A DNA stretch of 13,459 nt from NCBI GenBank assembly GCA_009937085.1, contig JAACDD010000047.1, positions 1 to 13,459 of the forward strand, read 5' to 3'. Of this stretch, positions 6,789 to 13,212 are shown in pieces; the first letter of the stretch is position 1, and each line of letters opens with the position of its first letter. A program made the position numbers and the translations under genes. The stretch comes from Bacteroidota bacterium. Its GTDB lineage: Bacteria; Bacteroidota; Bacteroidia; Flavobacteriales; Flavobacteriaceae. The notes under the pieces are model-generated. The model searched no databases and was not told where the DNA came from. It saw only the letters and a program-made list of their open reading frames with translations.

Positions 6789-8744
6789 ACTATGTTGGAA
6801 CATACCGACAACGACTCGCAACAGGCGAACGAAGAGACCGTAAGTGAACAAACTTCTAAACCCGCTCCAGAAATTGAAACTTCGGCTTCTGAAACTTCTG
6901 AGGAATTACCTCAAAAAGAGGAAGTTAAAGTTGAAACTTTAGAAGAAACTGTAGAAGAAACCCCTACAAATGAATCTGAAAGCGAAGCTACTGAAGCATC
7001 AGAAGAAGATTCCGAAAATCCAACGAAAGAAACTGTTGAAATAGAGCAGTTTGAAGCAATGGAATTAAAGGAACTTGTTGATTTTTTTGCTGAAAAAATA
7101 AAAACAGAGTCTGTACAGCATTTAAAAACTACGATTGAGCCACTGGTTAAAATTTTTAACCGAAAATTATCGGAGGAAACCACAAAACAAAAAGAAACTT
7201 TTTTGGCAGAAGGTGGAAATCCAGATGCGTTTTACTTTAACCCTTCCGTAAAAAAAGAATTCAACGAGCTGTTTAGACGCTATAAGTCAGATCGAGGTAC
7301 ATACTATCGCAGTCTGGAAGAAAAGCAGCAGAAAAACTTAGCGTATCGATTAGCCTTAATCGAGGAACTGAAAGGACTTATCAATGTTGAGCAGAGTATC
7401 AATACAACGTATAATCAATTTAAAGATTTACAAAAGCGTTGGAAAGAGTCTGGTCAAGTACCTCGGATGGAGGCAAATAATATATGGAAAACCTACCATC
7501 ATCACGTTGGGCATTTTTATGATTTTTTACATCTAAACAGAGAGTTAAGAGAATTGGATTTTAAATTCAATTTGGAAGAGAAACTTAAAATTTGTGAAAA
7601 AGCAGAAGCATTAGCAAGTATAGAAGATATTTCTAAGGCATTTCGTCATTTACAAACCCTACATAAAAAATGGAAAGATGAGCTTGGACCTGTAGATAAA
7701 GAACACAGCGAACAAGTTTGGGATCGGTTTAGCGCAGCTACCAAAGTCATCCACGACAAACGACGCTATTTCATAAAAAATCAAGAAGAAATATTTGAGG
7801 CAAATCTGATAAAAAAACAATCGATTTTAGCACAAATCACAGATGTATTAACCAAAGAAATTTCAACTAAAACGAACATTCATCAACTCACAAAAACCTA
7901 TGACGGCCTAAGGGAATCATTCTTCGCTGTAGGTAAAGTTCCATTGAAAAAACGGGATGACTTGTGGGATGAATTTAAAAAAACAGCCAAGGTCTTTCGG
8001 AAAAAACGAACGCAATATTACAAGCAATTGAAGCGTGTTTTTGCCGAAAACATAGCCAAACGAAAAGAACTTATCGAGCAAGTTGAGGTGCTTAAAACAC
8101 AAACAAATTTTAAGGAAATCACACCAAAAATCATTGCCTTACAAAAGGAATGGAAAAACACATTCCCAGTAAGCAGAAAAGACGATGGAGAACTGTGGAA
8201 TAAATTTAGAGGTGCGTGCAACGAATATTTTGAACTAATTGATTCAAGCAAAAATAAGGCAAGTAAACAGGAGCACGAACATTTAAAACAGAAAAATGAG
8301 CTGCTGAGTACACTTAAAAAAGCATTGGAAACTAAAGATGAAAGTTTCGATATAGACGCTGTAGTGAGCAAATGGAACAGCATTGGACGTGTGCCCAATA
8401 ACAAATCCAAAATTGAGCATGAGTTTAATCGAATTGTAGAAAAAGCATACAAATCTGCAGGGCTTTCAAAGGCTGAAATCACACAAAAAAGCTACCAAAA
8501 CAGATTGGATGGAATGCGCGGAAATGACGATGTTCTTCGCAAGGAAATCCATTCACTAAATCGAAGAATTGAAGAAATCAAGCAGGAAGTTATTCAACTT
8601 GAAACGAATCTTCAGTTTTTTGGGAAAAATCAAGAGAAAAATCCGATTGTAGTTAAGGTTAAAACGGATATCGCCAAACATCAAGAACGTTTAGACGAAT
8701 TAATTGAGAAGAAGCGTTTGACGAAGCAGCTTAACAAGAACTAA
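6786..8744 (+). CDS. DUF349 repeat protein with acidic N-terminus
   Basis: From the ATG at 6786 the protein has 652 residues. A TTG at 6759 is in frame but lies inside the putative promoter, and an ATG at 6792 is an equally possible start. Residues 1 to ~90 are a disordered E/S/T-rich acidic tail. About five helical DUF349-type units follow (roughly 183-253, 255-330, 335-415, 418-485, 495-555), each marked by a tryptophan pair or a relic of one: LQKRWKESGQVP...IW, LHKKWKDELGPV...VW, LRESFFAVGKVP...LW, LQKEWKNTFPVS...LW and VSKWNSIGRVPN. Residues ~580-650 are a charged coiled coil. There is no signal peptide or membrane segment, so it is cytoplasmic. DUF349 has no well-established biochemical role, and no function is claimed. 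The gene is preceded by its own promoter-like sequence and ends in a 4-nt convergent overlap with mazG. Confidence 0.87.
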   Translation: MTMLEHTDNDSQQANEETVSEQTSKPAPEIETSASETSEELPQKEEVKVETLEETVEETPTNESESEATEASEEDSENPTKETVEIEQFEAMELKELVDFFAEKIKTESVQHLKTTIEPLVKIFNRKLSEETTKQKETFLAEGGNPDAFYFNPSVKKEFNELFRRYKSDRGTYYRSLEEKQQKNLAYRLALIEELKGLINVEQSINTTYNQFKDLQKRWKESGQVPRMEANNIWKTYHHHVGHFYDFLHLNRELRELDFKFNLEEKLKICEKAEALASIEDISKAFRHLQTLHKKWKDELGPVDKEHSEQVWDRFSAATKVIHDKRRYFIKNQEEIFEANLIKKQSILAQITDVLTKEISTKTNIHQLTKTYDGLRESFFAVGKVPLKKRDDLWDEFKKTAKVFRKKRTQYYKQLKRVFAENIAKRKELIEQVEVLKTQTNFKEITPKIIALQKEWKNTFPVSRKDDGELWNKFRGACNEYFELIDSSKNKASKQEHEHLKQKNELLSTLKKALETKDESFDIDAVVSKWNSIGRVPNNKSKIEHEFNRIVEKAYKSAGLSKAEITQKSYQNRLDGMRGNDDVLRKEIHSLNRRIEEIKQEVIQLETNLQFFGKNQEKNPIVVKVKTDIAKHQERLDELIEKKRLTKQLNKN

Positions 8745-8749
8745 TTCTT
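8736..8749. other. small hairpin with shared stop codons in the loop
   Basis: AAGAA (8736-8740) and TTCTT (8745-8749) pair across the 4-nt loop CTAA, which holds the TAA of the + strand gene (8742-8744) and the TAG of the - strand gene (8743-8741). A T8 run follows at 8758-8765. The stem is too short and too far from the T run for a confident intrinsic terminator. Confidence 0.3.
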
Positions 8750-9529
8750 AGCCAACATTTTTTTTGCGTCTTGCCACAGCAATTCCCATTGTGCTTCGGT
8801 CAAGGAGTCCAATGCAATATTTTGCTTAGCTGCAGCCGCTTCCATTGCTGTAAATCGTGCTCTAAATCGTTTGTTTGTGGAGGAAAGTGCGTCATCTGGA
8901 TTAACCCCGAGAAAGCGTGCATAATTCACAAGTGAGAAGAACACATCGCCAAGTTCGGCTTCTATTTTTTCTTTGTTGTCTTGTTTGATTTCGTGTTCCA
9001 GTTCAAGAAGTTCTTCTTTGATTTTTTCTTTAACACCATCAATAGCGTCCCAATCAAAACCAATTCCAGCGGCTTTGTCTTGCATACGACTTGCCATGAC
9101 CAAACTGGGTAAGCTTTTGGGGACCCCCGAAAGCACACTAGTATTGCCTTCTTTAAGCTTTAGCTTTTCCCAATTTTTTTTGACTTCTTCTTCATCAGCC
9201 ACCTTAACGTCTCCATAAATATGCGGATGGCGCTGAATGAGTTTTTCGGAAATAGCGTCTGCCACATCGGCGATATCAAACGCATCTTGCTCGCTACCAA
9301 TTTTGGCATAAAAAACAATGTGCAGCAATACGTCGCCTAATTCTTTTTTAATATCTCCTAAATCTTCCTCTAATAAAGCTTCGCTGAGCTCATAGGTTTC
9401 CTCAATGGTCAAATGCCGAAGCGACTGAAACGTTTGCTTTTTGTCCCATGGACACCCCTCACGGAGTTCGTCCATAATGGTTAACAAACGGTCAAATGCC
9501 TTAAGCTGTTTTGTGCGTTTATTATTCAT
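8741..9529 (-). CDS. mazG: MazG nucleoside triphosphate pyrophosphohydrolase
   Basis: MazG hydrolyses nucleoside triphosphates (canonical or damaged) to monophosphate and pyrophosphate, cleaning the nucleotide pool and, in E. coli, lowering ppGpp. The 262-residue protein has the standard two-domain form. The N-terminal domain begins with GCPWDKKQT (25-33) and carries the magnesium-binding EExxE at 43-47 and ExxD at 63-66. The C-terminal domain repeats this with E172/E173/E176 and ELGD at 192-195. All acidic ligands of both helical bundles are present, so both look competent; in E. coli only the second is reported active. The start ATG (9529-9527) shares one base with the def stop (TAATG on the minus strand), so translation is probably coupled. 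The 3' end overlaps the convergent DUF349 gene by 4 nt. An A8 tract on the minus strand (8765-8758) codes for the lysines near the C-terminus. Confidence 0.96.
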   Translation of the reverse strand: MNNKRTKQLKAFDRLLTIMDELREGCPWDKKQTFQSLRHLTIEETYELSEALLEEDLGDIKKELGDVLLHIVFYAKIGSEQDAFDIADVADAISEKLIQRHPHIYGDVKVADEEEVKKNWEKLKLKEGNTSVLSGVPKSLPSLVMASRMQDKAAGIGFDWDAIDGVKEKIKEELLELEHEIKQDNKEKIEAELGDVFFSLVNYARFLGVNPDDALSSTNKRFRARFTAMEAAAAKQNIALDSLTEAQWELLWQDAKKMLAKN

Positions 9530-10119
9530 TAACGCAAGCTATTTTTATTTGGAAAACGCATTTGATAATCCGCCGTAATTTTACCTTTAGAGATTTGTGT
9601 CAGTTTTGTTTTAAGCAACTTTTTTTTCAGTGGACCCAATTTATCGGTAAACAAAATGCCTTCAACATGATCGTATTCGTGTTGGATAATTCTAGAGGAA
9701 ATCCCCGTAAATTCTGATTTTACACGTTCAAATTTTTCGTTGCAATATTCAATTTCTATGGTAGATAAACGAGTTACATCTTCTCTTACATCAGGGATAC
9801 TCAAACAGCCTTCGTTAAAGGATTCTTGTGGGCCGCTATACGCTGTGATTACTGGGTTGATAAATACTTTCTTAAATTTTCGCAATTCACGCTGCTCAAC
9901 ATTATCGATAGAGTTATCGTTTGCAAACGGACTGCCATCAACAATAAACAAACGAATAGATTCGCCAATTTGAGGCGCTGCCAATCCAACTCCCTGTGCT
10001 GCATACATGGTTTCCCACATATCGCTAATCAGTTTTTTTAGGTTTGGATGGGTTTTTTCGATAGGTGCTGCCTTCTTTTTTAGCACTGGATCGCCGTAAG
10101 CAACAATGGGTAGTATCAT
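9529..10119 (-). CDS. def: peptide deformylase
   Basis: This metalloenzyme removes the formyl group from N-terminal methionine of new proteins at the ribosome exit. The 196-residue sequence has all three family motifs: GVGLAAPQ at 43-50, EGCLS at 103-107 with metal ligand C105, and HEYDH at 147-151 with metal ligands H147 and H151 and catalytic E148. Length and the insert between residues ~63 and 80 (FANDNSIDNVEQRELRKF) fit Bacteroidota type enzymes. A C-terminal extension (LLKTKLTQISKGKI) is also usual there. It starts at ATG 10119-10117, overlapping the ruvX stop by 4 nt (ATGA), and ends one base into mazG, so it is the middle gene of a tightly packed minus-strand operon. No fmt gene is in the window, though def and fmt are neighbours in many other bacteria. 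Confidence 0.97.
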   Translation of the reverse strand: MILPIVAYGDPVLKKKAAPIEKTHPNLKKLISDMWETMYAAQGVGLAAPQIGESIRLFIVDGSPFANDNSIDNVEQRELRKFKKVFINPVITAYSGPQESFNEGCLSIPDVREDVTRLSTIEIEYCNEKFERVKSEFTGISSRIIQHEYDHVEGILFTDKLGPLKKKLLKTKLTQISKGKITADYQMRFPNKNSLR

Positions 10120-10535
10120 ATGCGTTGGTGTTGGTCTAAATATCCCTGCAAGATAAGCGTTGCACTTAATTTATCAATAACTGCTTTCTTTTGGCGTACT
10201 TTTTTGGGAGCACCACTTTGAATAAGTGCTTGCATTGCCATCTTAGAGGTATAACGCTCATCGTAACGAACGATATCAAGCGTGGGAAATTCGCGTTTTA
10301 ATTTTATTAGAAATGTAGCAATTTTAGATTCTATTTCGGAAGGGGTGTTATCGCGCTGTTTGGGCTCGCCTACAACCAAATGTGTTACTAACTCAGTGGT
10401 GGTATAGGCTTTTAGAAAAGATATCAGTTTGTCTGGCGCAACCGTATCCAATCCAAAAGCACAGGTTTGCAGTGGGTCTGTTACTGCAATACCGCAGCGT
10501 TTTGTTCCATAATCTATTGCCATAATTCGCGCCAT
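10116..10535 (-). CDS. ruvX: RuvX/YqgF family putative Holliday junction resolvase / pre-16S rRNA nuclease
   Basis: The 139-residue protein has the RNase H-like fold of the YqgF family: MARIMAIDYGTKRCG with catalytic D8, VVGEPK at 54-59 with the family acidic residue E57, DERYTS at 92-97 and DKLSA at 121-125. YqgF is essential in E. coli, where it acts in 16S rRNA 5' end maturation; the Holliday junction role comes from related proteins. Longer in-frame starts up to 10589 exist, but they would add a nonconserved segment covering the -7 box at 10547-10540. The chosen start gives the family's usual ~138 residues. It is first in the minus-strand operon with def (4-nt overlap) and mazG. The spacing from the -7 box to ATG is only 4 nt, so its mRNA may be leaderless. 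Confidence 0.95.
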   Translation of the reverse strand: MARIMAIDYGTKRCGIAVTDPLQTCAFGLDTVAPDKLISFLKAYTTTELVTHLVVGEPKQRDNTPSEIESKIATFLIKLKREFPTLDIVRYDERYTSKMAMQALIQSGAPKKVRQKKAVIDKLSATLILQGYLDQHQRI

Positions 10536-10539
10536 GATG

Positions 10540-10547
10540 CAAAGGTA
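10540..10547 (-). promoter_or_regulatory. -7 box (TACCTTTG) of the ruvX-def-mazG operon
   Basis: Read on the minus strand, TACCTTTG is a perfect TAnnTTTG match, 4 nt before the ruvX ATG (TACCTTTGCATCATG). No clear TTG/TTTG -33 element lies 17-23 nt upstream. If real, transcription would start at or within a few bases of the start codon. Confidence 0.55.
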
Positions 10548-10574
10548 GTCAATGAATTTTTGTGAATCCTTTAA

Positions 10575-10602
10575 TTGGTTTGCCTTCAAGAATGTATCTT
10601 TG
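10575..10602 (+). promoter_or_regulatory. putative promoter of dapD
   Basis: TATCTTTG at 10595-10602 perfectly matches the Bacteroidota -7 box, and TTG at 10575-10577 lies 17 nt upstream. The ATG follows 12 nt later after an A8 tract (10603-10610), so the leader would be very short and A-rich, without Shine-Dalgarno pairing. It is back to back with the ruvX -7 box, about 47 nt away. Confidence 0.6.
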
Positions 10603-10614
10603 AAAAAAAATTAC

Positions 10615-11424
10615 ATGAGCAGAGCACTAATCGAAGCGGCTTGGGACAACCGAGCACTATTGCAAGAAGAAGAAACACAAAACGCCATTCGTTCCATTAT
10701 TGATCAATTAGATCAAGGAACACTCAGAGTAGCAACACCAACTGCCAACGGATGGGAAGTTAACGAATGGGTTAAAAAAGCGGTAGTACTGTATTTCCCT
10801 ATTCAACAAATGGAAACGATTGAGGTAGGTCCGCTGGAATTTCACGATAAAATTCCGCTCAAAACAGGCTACAAAGAAAAAGGAATCCGTGTCGTACCGC
10901 ATGCGGTAGCACGTAAAGGCGCGTATATTTCTGCAGGTACGATTTTAATGCCTTCTTATGTAAACATCGGTGCTTATGTCGATGAAGGAACTATGGTAGA
11001 CACGTGGGCAACGGTTGGTAGCTGTGCGCAAATTGGAAAAAATGTTCACCTAAGCGGTGGTGTTGGTATTGGTGGGGTTTTAGAGCCTTTACAAGCTGCA
11101 CCTGTAATTATTGAGGACAATGCATTTGTTGGTTCGCGTTGTATTGTGGTGGAAGGCGTACGTGTAGAAACGGAAGCTGTTCTTGGCGCAAATGTGGTAC
11201 TTACCGCATCTACAAAAATTATTGATGTTACCGGAGATAAGCCAGTAGAACGAAAAGGAGTGGTTCCTGCTCGCTCGGTAGTCATTCCGGGTAGTTATAC
11301 CAAAACTTTTGCTGCAGGCGATTATCAAGTGCCTTGCGCGCTGATTATTGGTAAGCGCAAAGAGAGTACAAACAAAAAAACATCACTTAACGATGCGCTT
11401 AGAGAGCACAACGTAGCGGTGTAG
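10615..11424 (+). CDS. dapD: 2,3,4,5-tetrahydropyridine-2,6-dicarboxylate N-succinyltransferase
   Basis: DapD transfers succinyl from succinyl-CoA to tetrahydrodipicolinate, the branch step of the succinylase route to meso-diaminopimelate and lysine. The 269-residue protein matches the family length (about 270). Residues 1-95 are the helical N-terminal domain (ALIEAAW, VNEWVKKAVVLYF). Residues ~100-235 are a left-handed beta-helix of hexapeptide repeats with IGAYVDEGTMVDTWATVGSCAQIGK and SGGVGIGGVLEPLQ split over its coils (118-160), and GSRCIVVEGVRV at 173-184 forming the acyl-CoA site. The C-terminal strand is CALIIGKR at 241-248. An in-frame ATG at 10552 would add 21 residues overlying the promoter box, so MSRALIEA at 10615 is chosen. 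A glycosyltransferase gene follows after 6 nt and probably shares the transcript. The presence of dapD indicates the succinylase rather than the dehydrogenase or aminotransferase variant. Confidence 0.97.
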   Translation: MSRALIEAAWDNRALLQEEETQNAIRSIIDQLDQGTLRVATPTANGWEVNEWVKKAVVLYFPIQQMETIEVGPLEFHDKIPLKTGYKEKGIRVVPHAVARKGAYISAGTILMPSYVNIGAYVDEGTMVDTWATVGSCAQIGKNVHLSGGVGIGGVLEPLQAAPVIIEDNAFVGSRCIVVEGVRVETEAVLGANVVLTASTKIIDVTGDKPVERKGVVPARSVVIPGSYTKTFAAGDYQVPCALIIGKRKESTNKKTSLNDALREHNVAV

Positions 11425-11430
11425 TTTCTT

Positions 11431-12204
11431 ATGATCAGTGTCATTATTTCGCATTACAATAACGTCGCGAATCTTGCGCTAATATTAGACGCGCTCTCCA
11501 AACAAAGTGTATCAGGTTTCGAGGTTATCGTTTCCGAAGATGGTCAAGACGAAAAAACAAAAGCATTTTTAGCTACTCATACATATTCTTTCCCGCTTCA
11601 CCACACCACACAGGAGGACATTGGCTTTCGTAAAAATCGAATATTAAATACTTCTGTCAGCGCGTCAAAAGGATCTTTTTTGGTATTTATTGATGGTGAT
11701 TGTATTCCGCATAAACACTTTGTTAAGGCTTATCAAAAAGTGAAAGGCGGCAATAAAATTTACTATGGAAGACGCGTAATGCTTTCTCAACAACTGACTA
11801 CAGAGCTTCAAGAAAAAATGCAGTTTGATGGATTTTCGATAATAGATTTGGTTTTGGGTGGCGCAAAAAAACTAAAGGAAGGTCTTTACACAAACATTTC
11901 TTTAAGCACAAAAGAACGTGGGCTTAAGGGTTGTAACTGGGGAATCAAGAAAGAATTACTACTTCAAATTAATGGTTTTGATGAAGCTTACGTACATGCG
12001 ACTGTAGGTGAAGATGATGATGTAGAGTGGCGACTGAAAGGAATTGGACGCACAAAGCAATCCATGAAAAACAAGGCAATTGTATATCACTTAGACCACA
12101 AACGAAATTACAATCAAGAAGGAACAAACATTAATCACAAGCTGATGCAAGAACGCATGAAGGCAAAGCAGTTTGTGTGTGTGAATGGAATATTAAGCAA
12201 ATAA
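11431..12204 (+). CDS. family 2 glycosyltransferase with galactosyltransferase-type C-terminal region
   Basis: The 257-residue protein has a GT-A fold. The strand MISVIISHYN begins the nucleotide-binding half, EDG at 36-38 contacts the nucleotide, and DGDC at 88-91 is the DxD metal/sugar-nucleotide site. GCNWG at 167-171 and GEDDDVEWR at 193-201 match the GT2/Glyco_transf_7C pattern, where the E-D-D cluster holds the catalytic base. There is no membrane segment or signal peptide, so it should be cytosolic or peripheral. Donor and acceptor cannot be read from the sequence; a role in surface polysaccharide or LPS glycan assembly is inferred from the two neighbouring glycosyltransferases. It starts 6 nt after dapD, so it is likely cotranscribed with it despite the unrelated function. 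It converges with the next glycosyltransferase, leaving only 7 nt between stop codons. Confidence 0.88.
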   Translation: MISVIISHYNNVANLALILDALSKQSVSGFEVIVSEDGQDEKTKAFLATHTYSFPLHHTTQEDIGFRKNRILNTSVSASKGSFLVFIDGDCIPHKHFVKAYQKVKGGNKIYYGRRVMLSQQLTTELQEKMQFDGFSIIDLVLGGAKKLKEGLYTNISLSTKERGLKGCNWGIKKELLLQINGFDEAYVHATVGEDDDVEWRLKGIGRTKQSMKNKAIVYHLDHKRNYNQEGTNINHKLMQERMKAKQFVCVNGILSK

Positions 12205-12211
12205 GTAACGG

Positions 12212-13156
12212 TTATATTTCGTTATAGTTTTTGTGCCCGCCCAGTACCTTACCGCCAAAAAACGTACGTTCTATCCAAATAATCAATCGATATTTTGCAC
12301 GTTCGTGTTTTGCCTCCGGCCTGCCAATTACATTTGGACCTGAGAAACGTAAGCTGTTTTGCCAATCAAGTTCAGCTATTTTTTGCTTCATAAACTTTGG
12401 ATGCGATTGCTTAAATACTAGACAATAATCCATGCGTCCATAGTCATATTCCGCAGCGTATTTTTCGTATTCTGTTTTGGTGGCCGTATTCCCCCTATGC
12501 GTATTCGAAAAATACAAGCGCTTTTTACGCATCAATTTAGGCGGACGCACCCAACCGTAATGATATATGCTTGCATTCAGTTTTATAACATTAAGTTTTG
12601 ATGTTCCTTCTTTTGAACGATAGCTAATACCGTTAAAATTAGGAATTCGACGAAAAGACTGTGCCGATTCAAACGAGTGTATTTCAGGCGCATTGCGAAC
12701 AATTCTTATCTCATACGGATACCAGCAATGGTCACGGAAATAATGGTCATAATCGCCATAAAAATGAAAGTAATTAAATAAAAAACCATCTACGTTTGCG
12801 TTATTTAAGTACTGCTTACATTTTGTTTTGATTTCGTTGTAATCTTGCTCATGAATTAACTCATCGCCTTGCAAATACAACAACCAGTCACCAGAACACG
12901 CTTCTTTAGCAATGTCCGTTTGATGGGCATGTTCCATACCTCGAGGGTATTTCTCAGTATCCCACTCGGTGTGGATAATTTTGATTTTATCAGATTGTAA
13001 ACTGCGAATTTTAGCTTCTGAGTCATCATCGGCGTCGCCTTTACCAAGGGCGATAACAAATTCATCTACAATAGGCAACGCCGATTGTATGGATTCAAGG
13101 ATAGGATAATACAATTTAGACGTATTACGCAAAAAGGTAAAGCCACTAATTTTCAT
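12212..13156 (-). CDS. GT2-like glycosyltransferase
   Basis: The 314-residue protein starts MKISGFTFLRN and shows a GT-A N-terminal half. The acidic stretch GDADDDSEAKI (40-50) follows a strand ending FVIALGKG, and LLYLQGDEL (92-100) sits where GT2 enzymes have DxD, here as QGDE. The middle (FNYFHFYGDYDHYFRDHCWY) is rich in aromatic residues, typical of this flavobacterial group. The C-terminal half is basic and has no membrane segment. It probably uses a nucleotide sugar, but donor and acceptor are unknown, and weak motif agreement lowers certainty. It is transcribed away from the glycosyltransferase at 13213, with which it shares a 56-nt divergent promoter region, and it converges on the GT2 gene at 11431. 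Start: ATG at 13156-13154, 5 nt after a perfect TACCTTTG box. Confidence 0.75.
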   Translation of the reverse strand: MKISGFTFLRNTSKLYYPILESIQSALPIVDEFVIALGKGDADDDSEAKIRSLQSDKIKIIHTEWDTEKYPRGMEHAHQTDIAKEACSGDWLLYLQGDELIHEQDYNEIKTKCKQYLNNANVDGFLFNYFHFYGDYDHYFRDHCWYPYEIRIVRNAPEIHSFESAQSFRRIPNFNGISYRSKEGTSKLNVIKLNASIYHYGWVRPPKLMRKKRLYFSNTHRGNTATKTEYEKYAAEYDYGRMDYCLVFKQSHPKFMKQKIAELDWQNSLRFSGPNVIGRPEAKHERAKYRLIIWIERTFFGGKVLGGHKNYNEI

Positions 13157-13161
13157 TGATC

Positions 13162-13169
13162 CAAAGGTA
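13162..13169 (-). promoter_or_regulatory. -7 box (TACCTTTG) of the minus-strand glycosyltransferase
   Basis: On the minus strand TACCTTTG matches TAnnTTTG perfectly and is followed by GATCA and then the ATG, the same arrangement as at ruvX. No convincing -33 element is seen; TTTTAG about 20 nt upstream is the nearest. Confidence 0.55.
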
Positions 13170-13185
13170 GTATTTTTAAGTCCAT

Positions 13186-13202
13186 TACTCTAAAATAGAG
13201 TA
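13186..13202. promoter_or_regulatory. 17-nt inverted repeat between divergent glycosyltransferase promoters
   Basis: TACTCTA (13186-13192) and TAGAGTA (13196-13202) are perfect 7-bp arms around AAA. The dyad overlaps the first two bases of the + strand -7 box and lies about 17 nt upstream of the - strand -7 box. This is where an operator controlling both promoters would be expected. No regulator gene is in the window. Confidence 0.45.
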
Positions 13203-13208
13203 GTTTTG
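13201..13208 (+). promoter_or_regulatory. -7 box (TAGTTTTG) of the plus-strand glycosyltransferase
   Basis: TAGTTTTG matches TAnnTTTG perfectly and is separated by CCAT from the ATG at 13213. As at ruvX, this predicts a leaderless or nearly leaderless mRNA. A -33 element is not evident. Confidence 0.5.
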
Positions 13209-13212
13209 CCAT

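Noticed and set aside
6911..7183. 90-residue minus-strand frame opposite the acidic tail
   Set aside because: Its long S/V/T runs are simply the complement of the GAA/ACT-rich acidic region.
8018..8482. 154-residue open frame on the minus strand inside the DUF349 gene
   Set aside because: It is antisense to a well-supported repeat protein, has a Ser/Cys/Phe-rich composition typical of the reverse of Lys/Glu codons, and has no recognisable domain or upstream -7 box.
10552..10614. Upstream ATG adding 21 residues to DapD
   Set aside because: The extension spans the perfect -7 box at 10595-10602, and known DapD proteins begin near MSRALIEAAW.
11046..11328. Two overlapping minus-strand frames opposite dapD
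   Set aside because: They mirror the hexapeptide repeats of dapD and have no homology-like motifs or start signals.
12206..12224. TAACG/CGTTA inverted repeat in the convergent gap between two glycosyltransferase genes
   Set aside because: The stem is only 5 bp with a 9-nt loop and no T run, so a terminator call is not supported.
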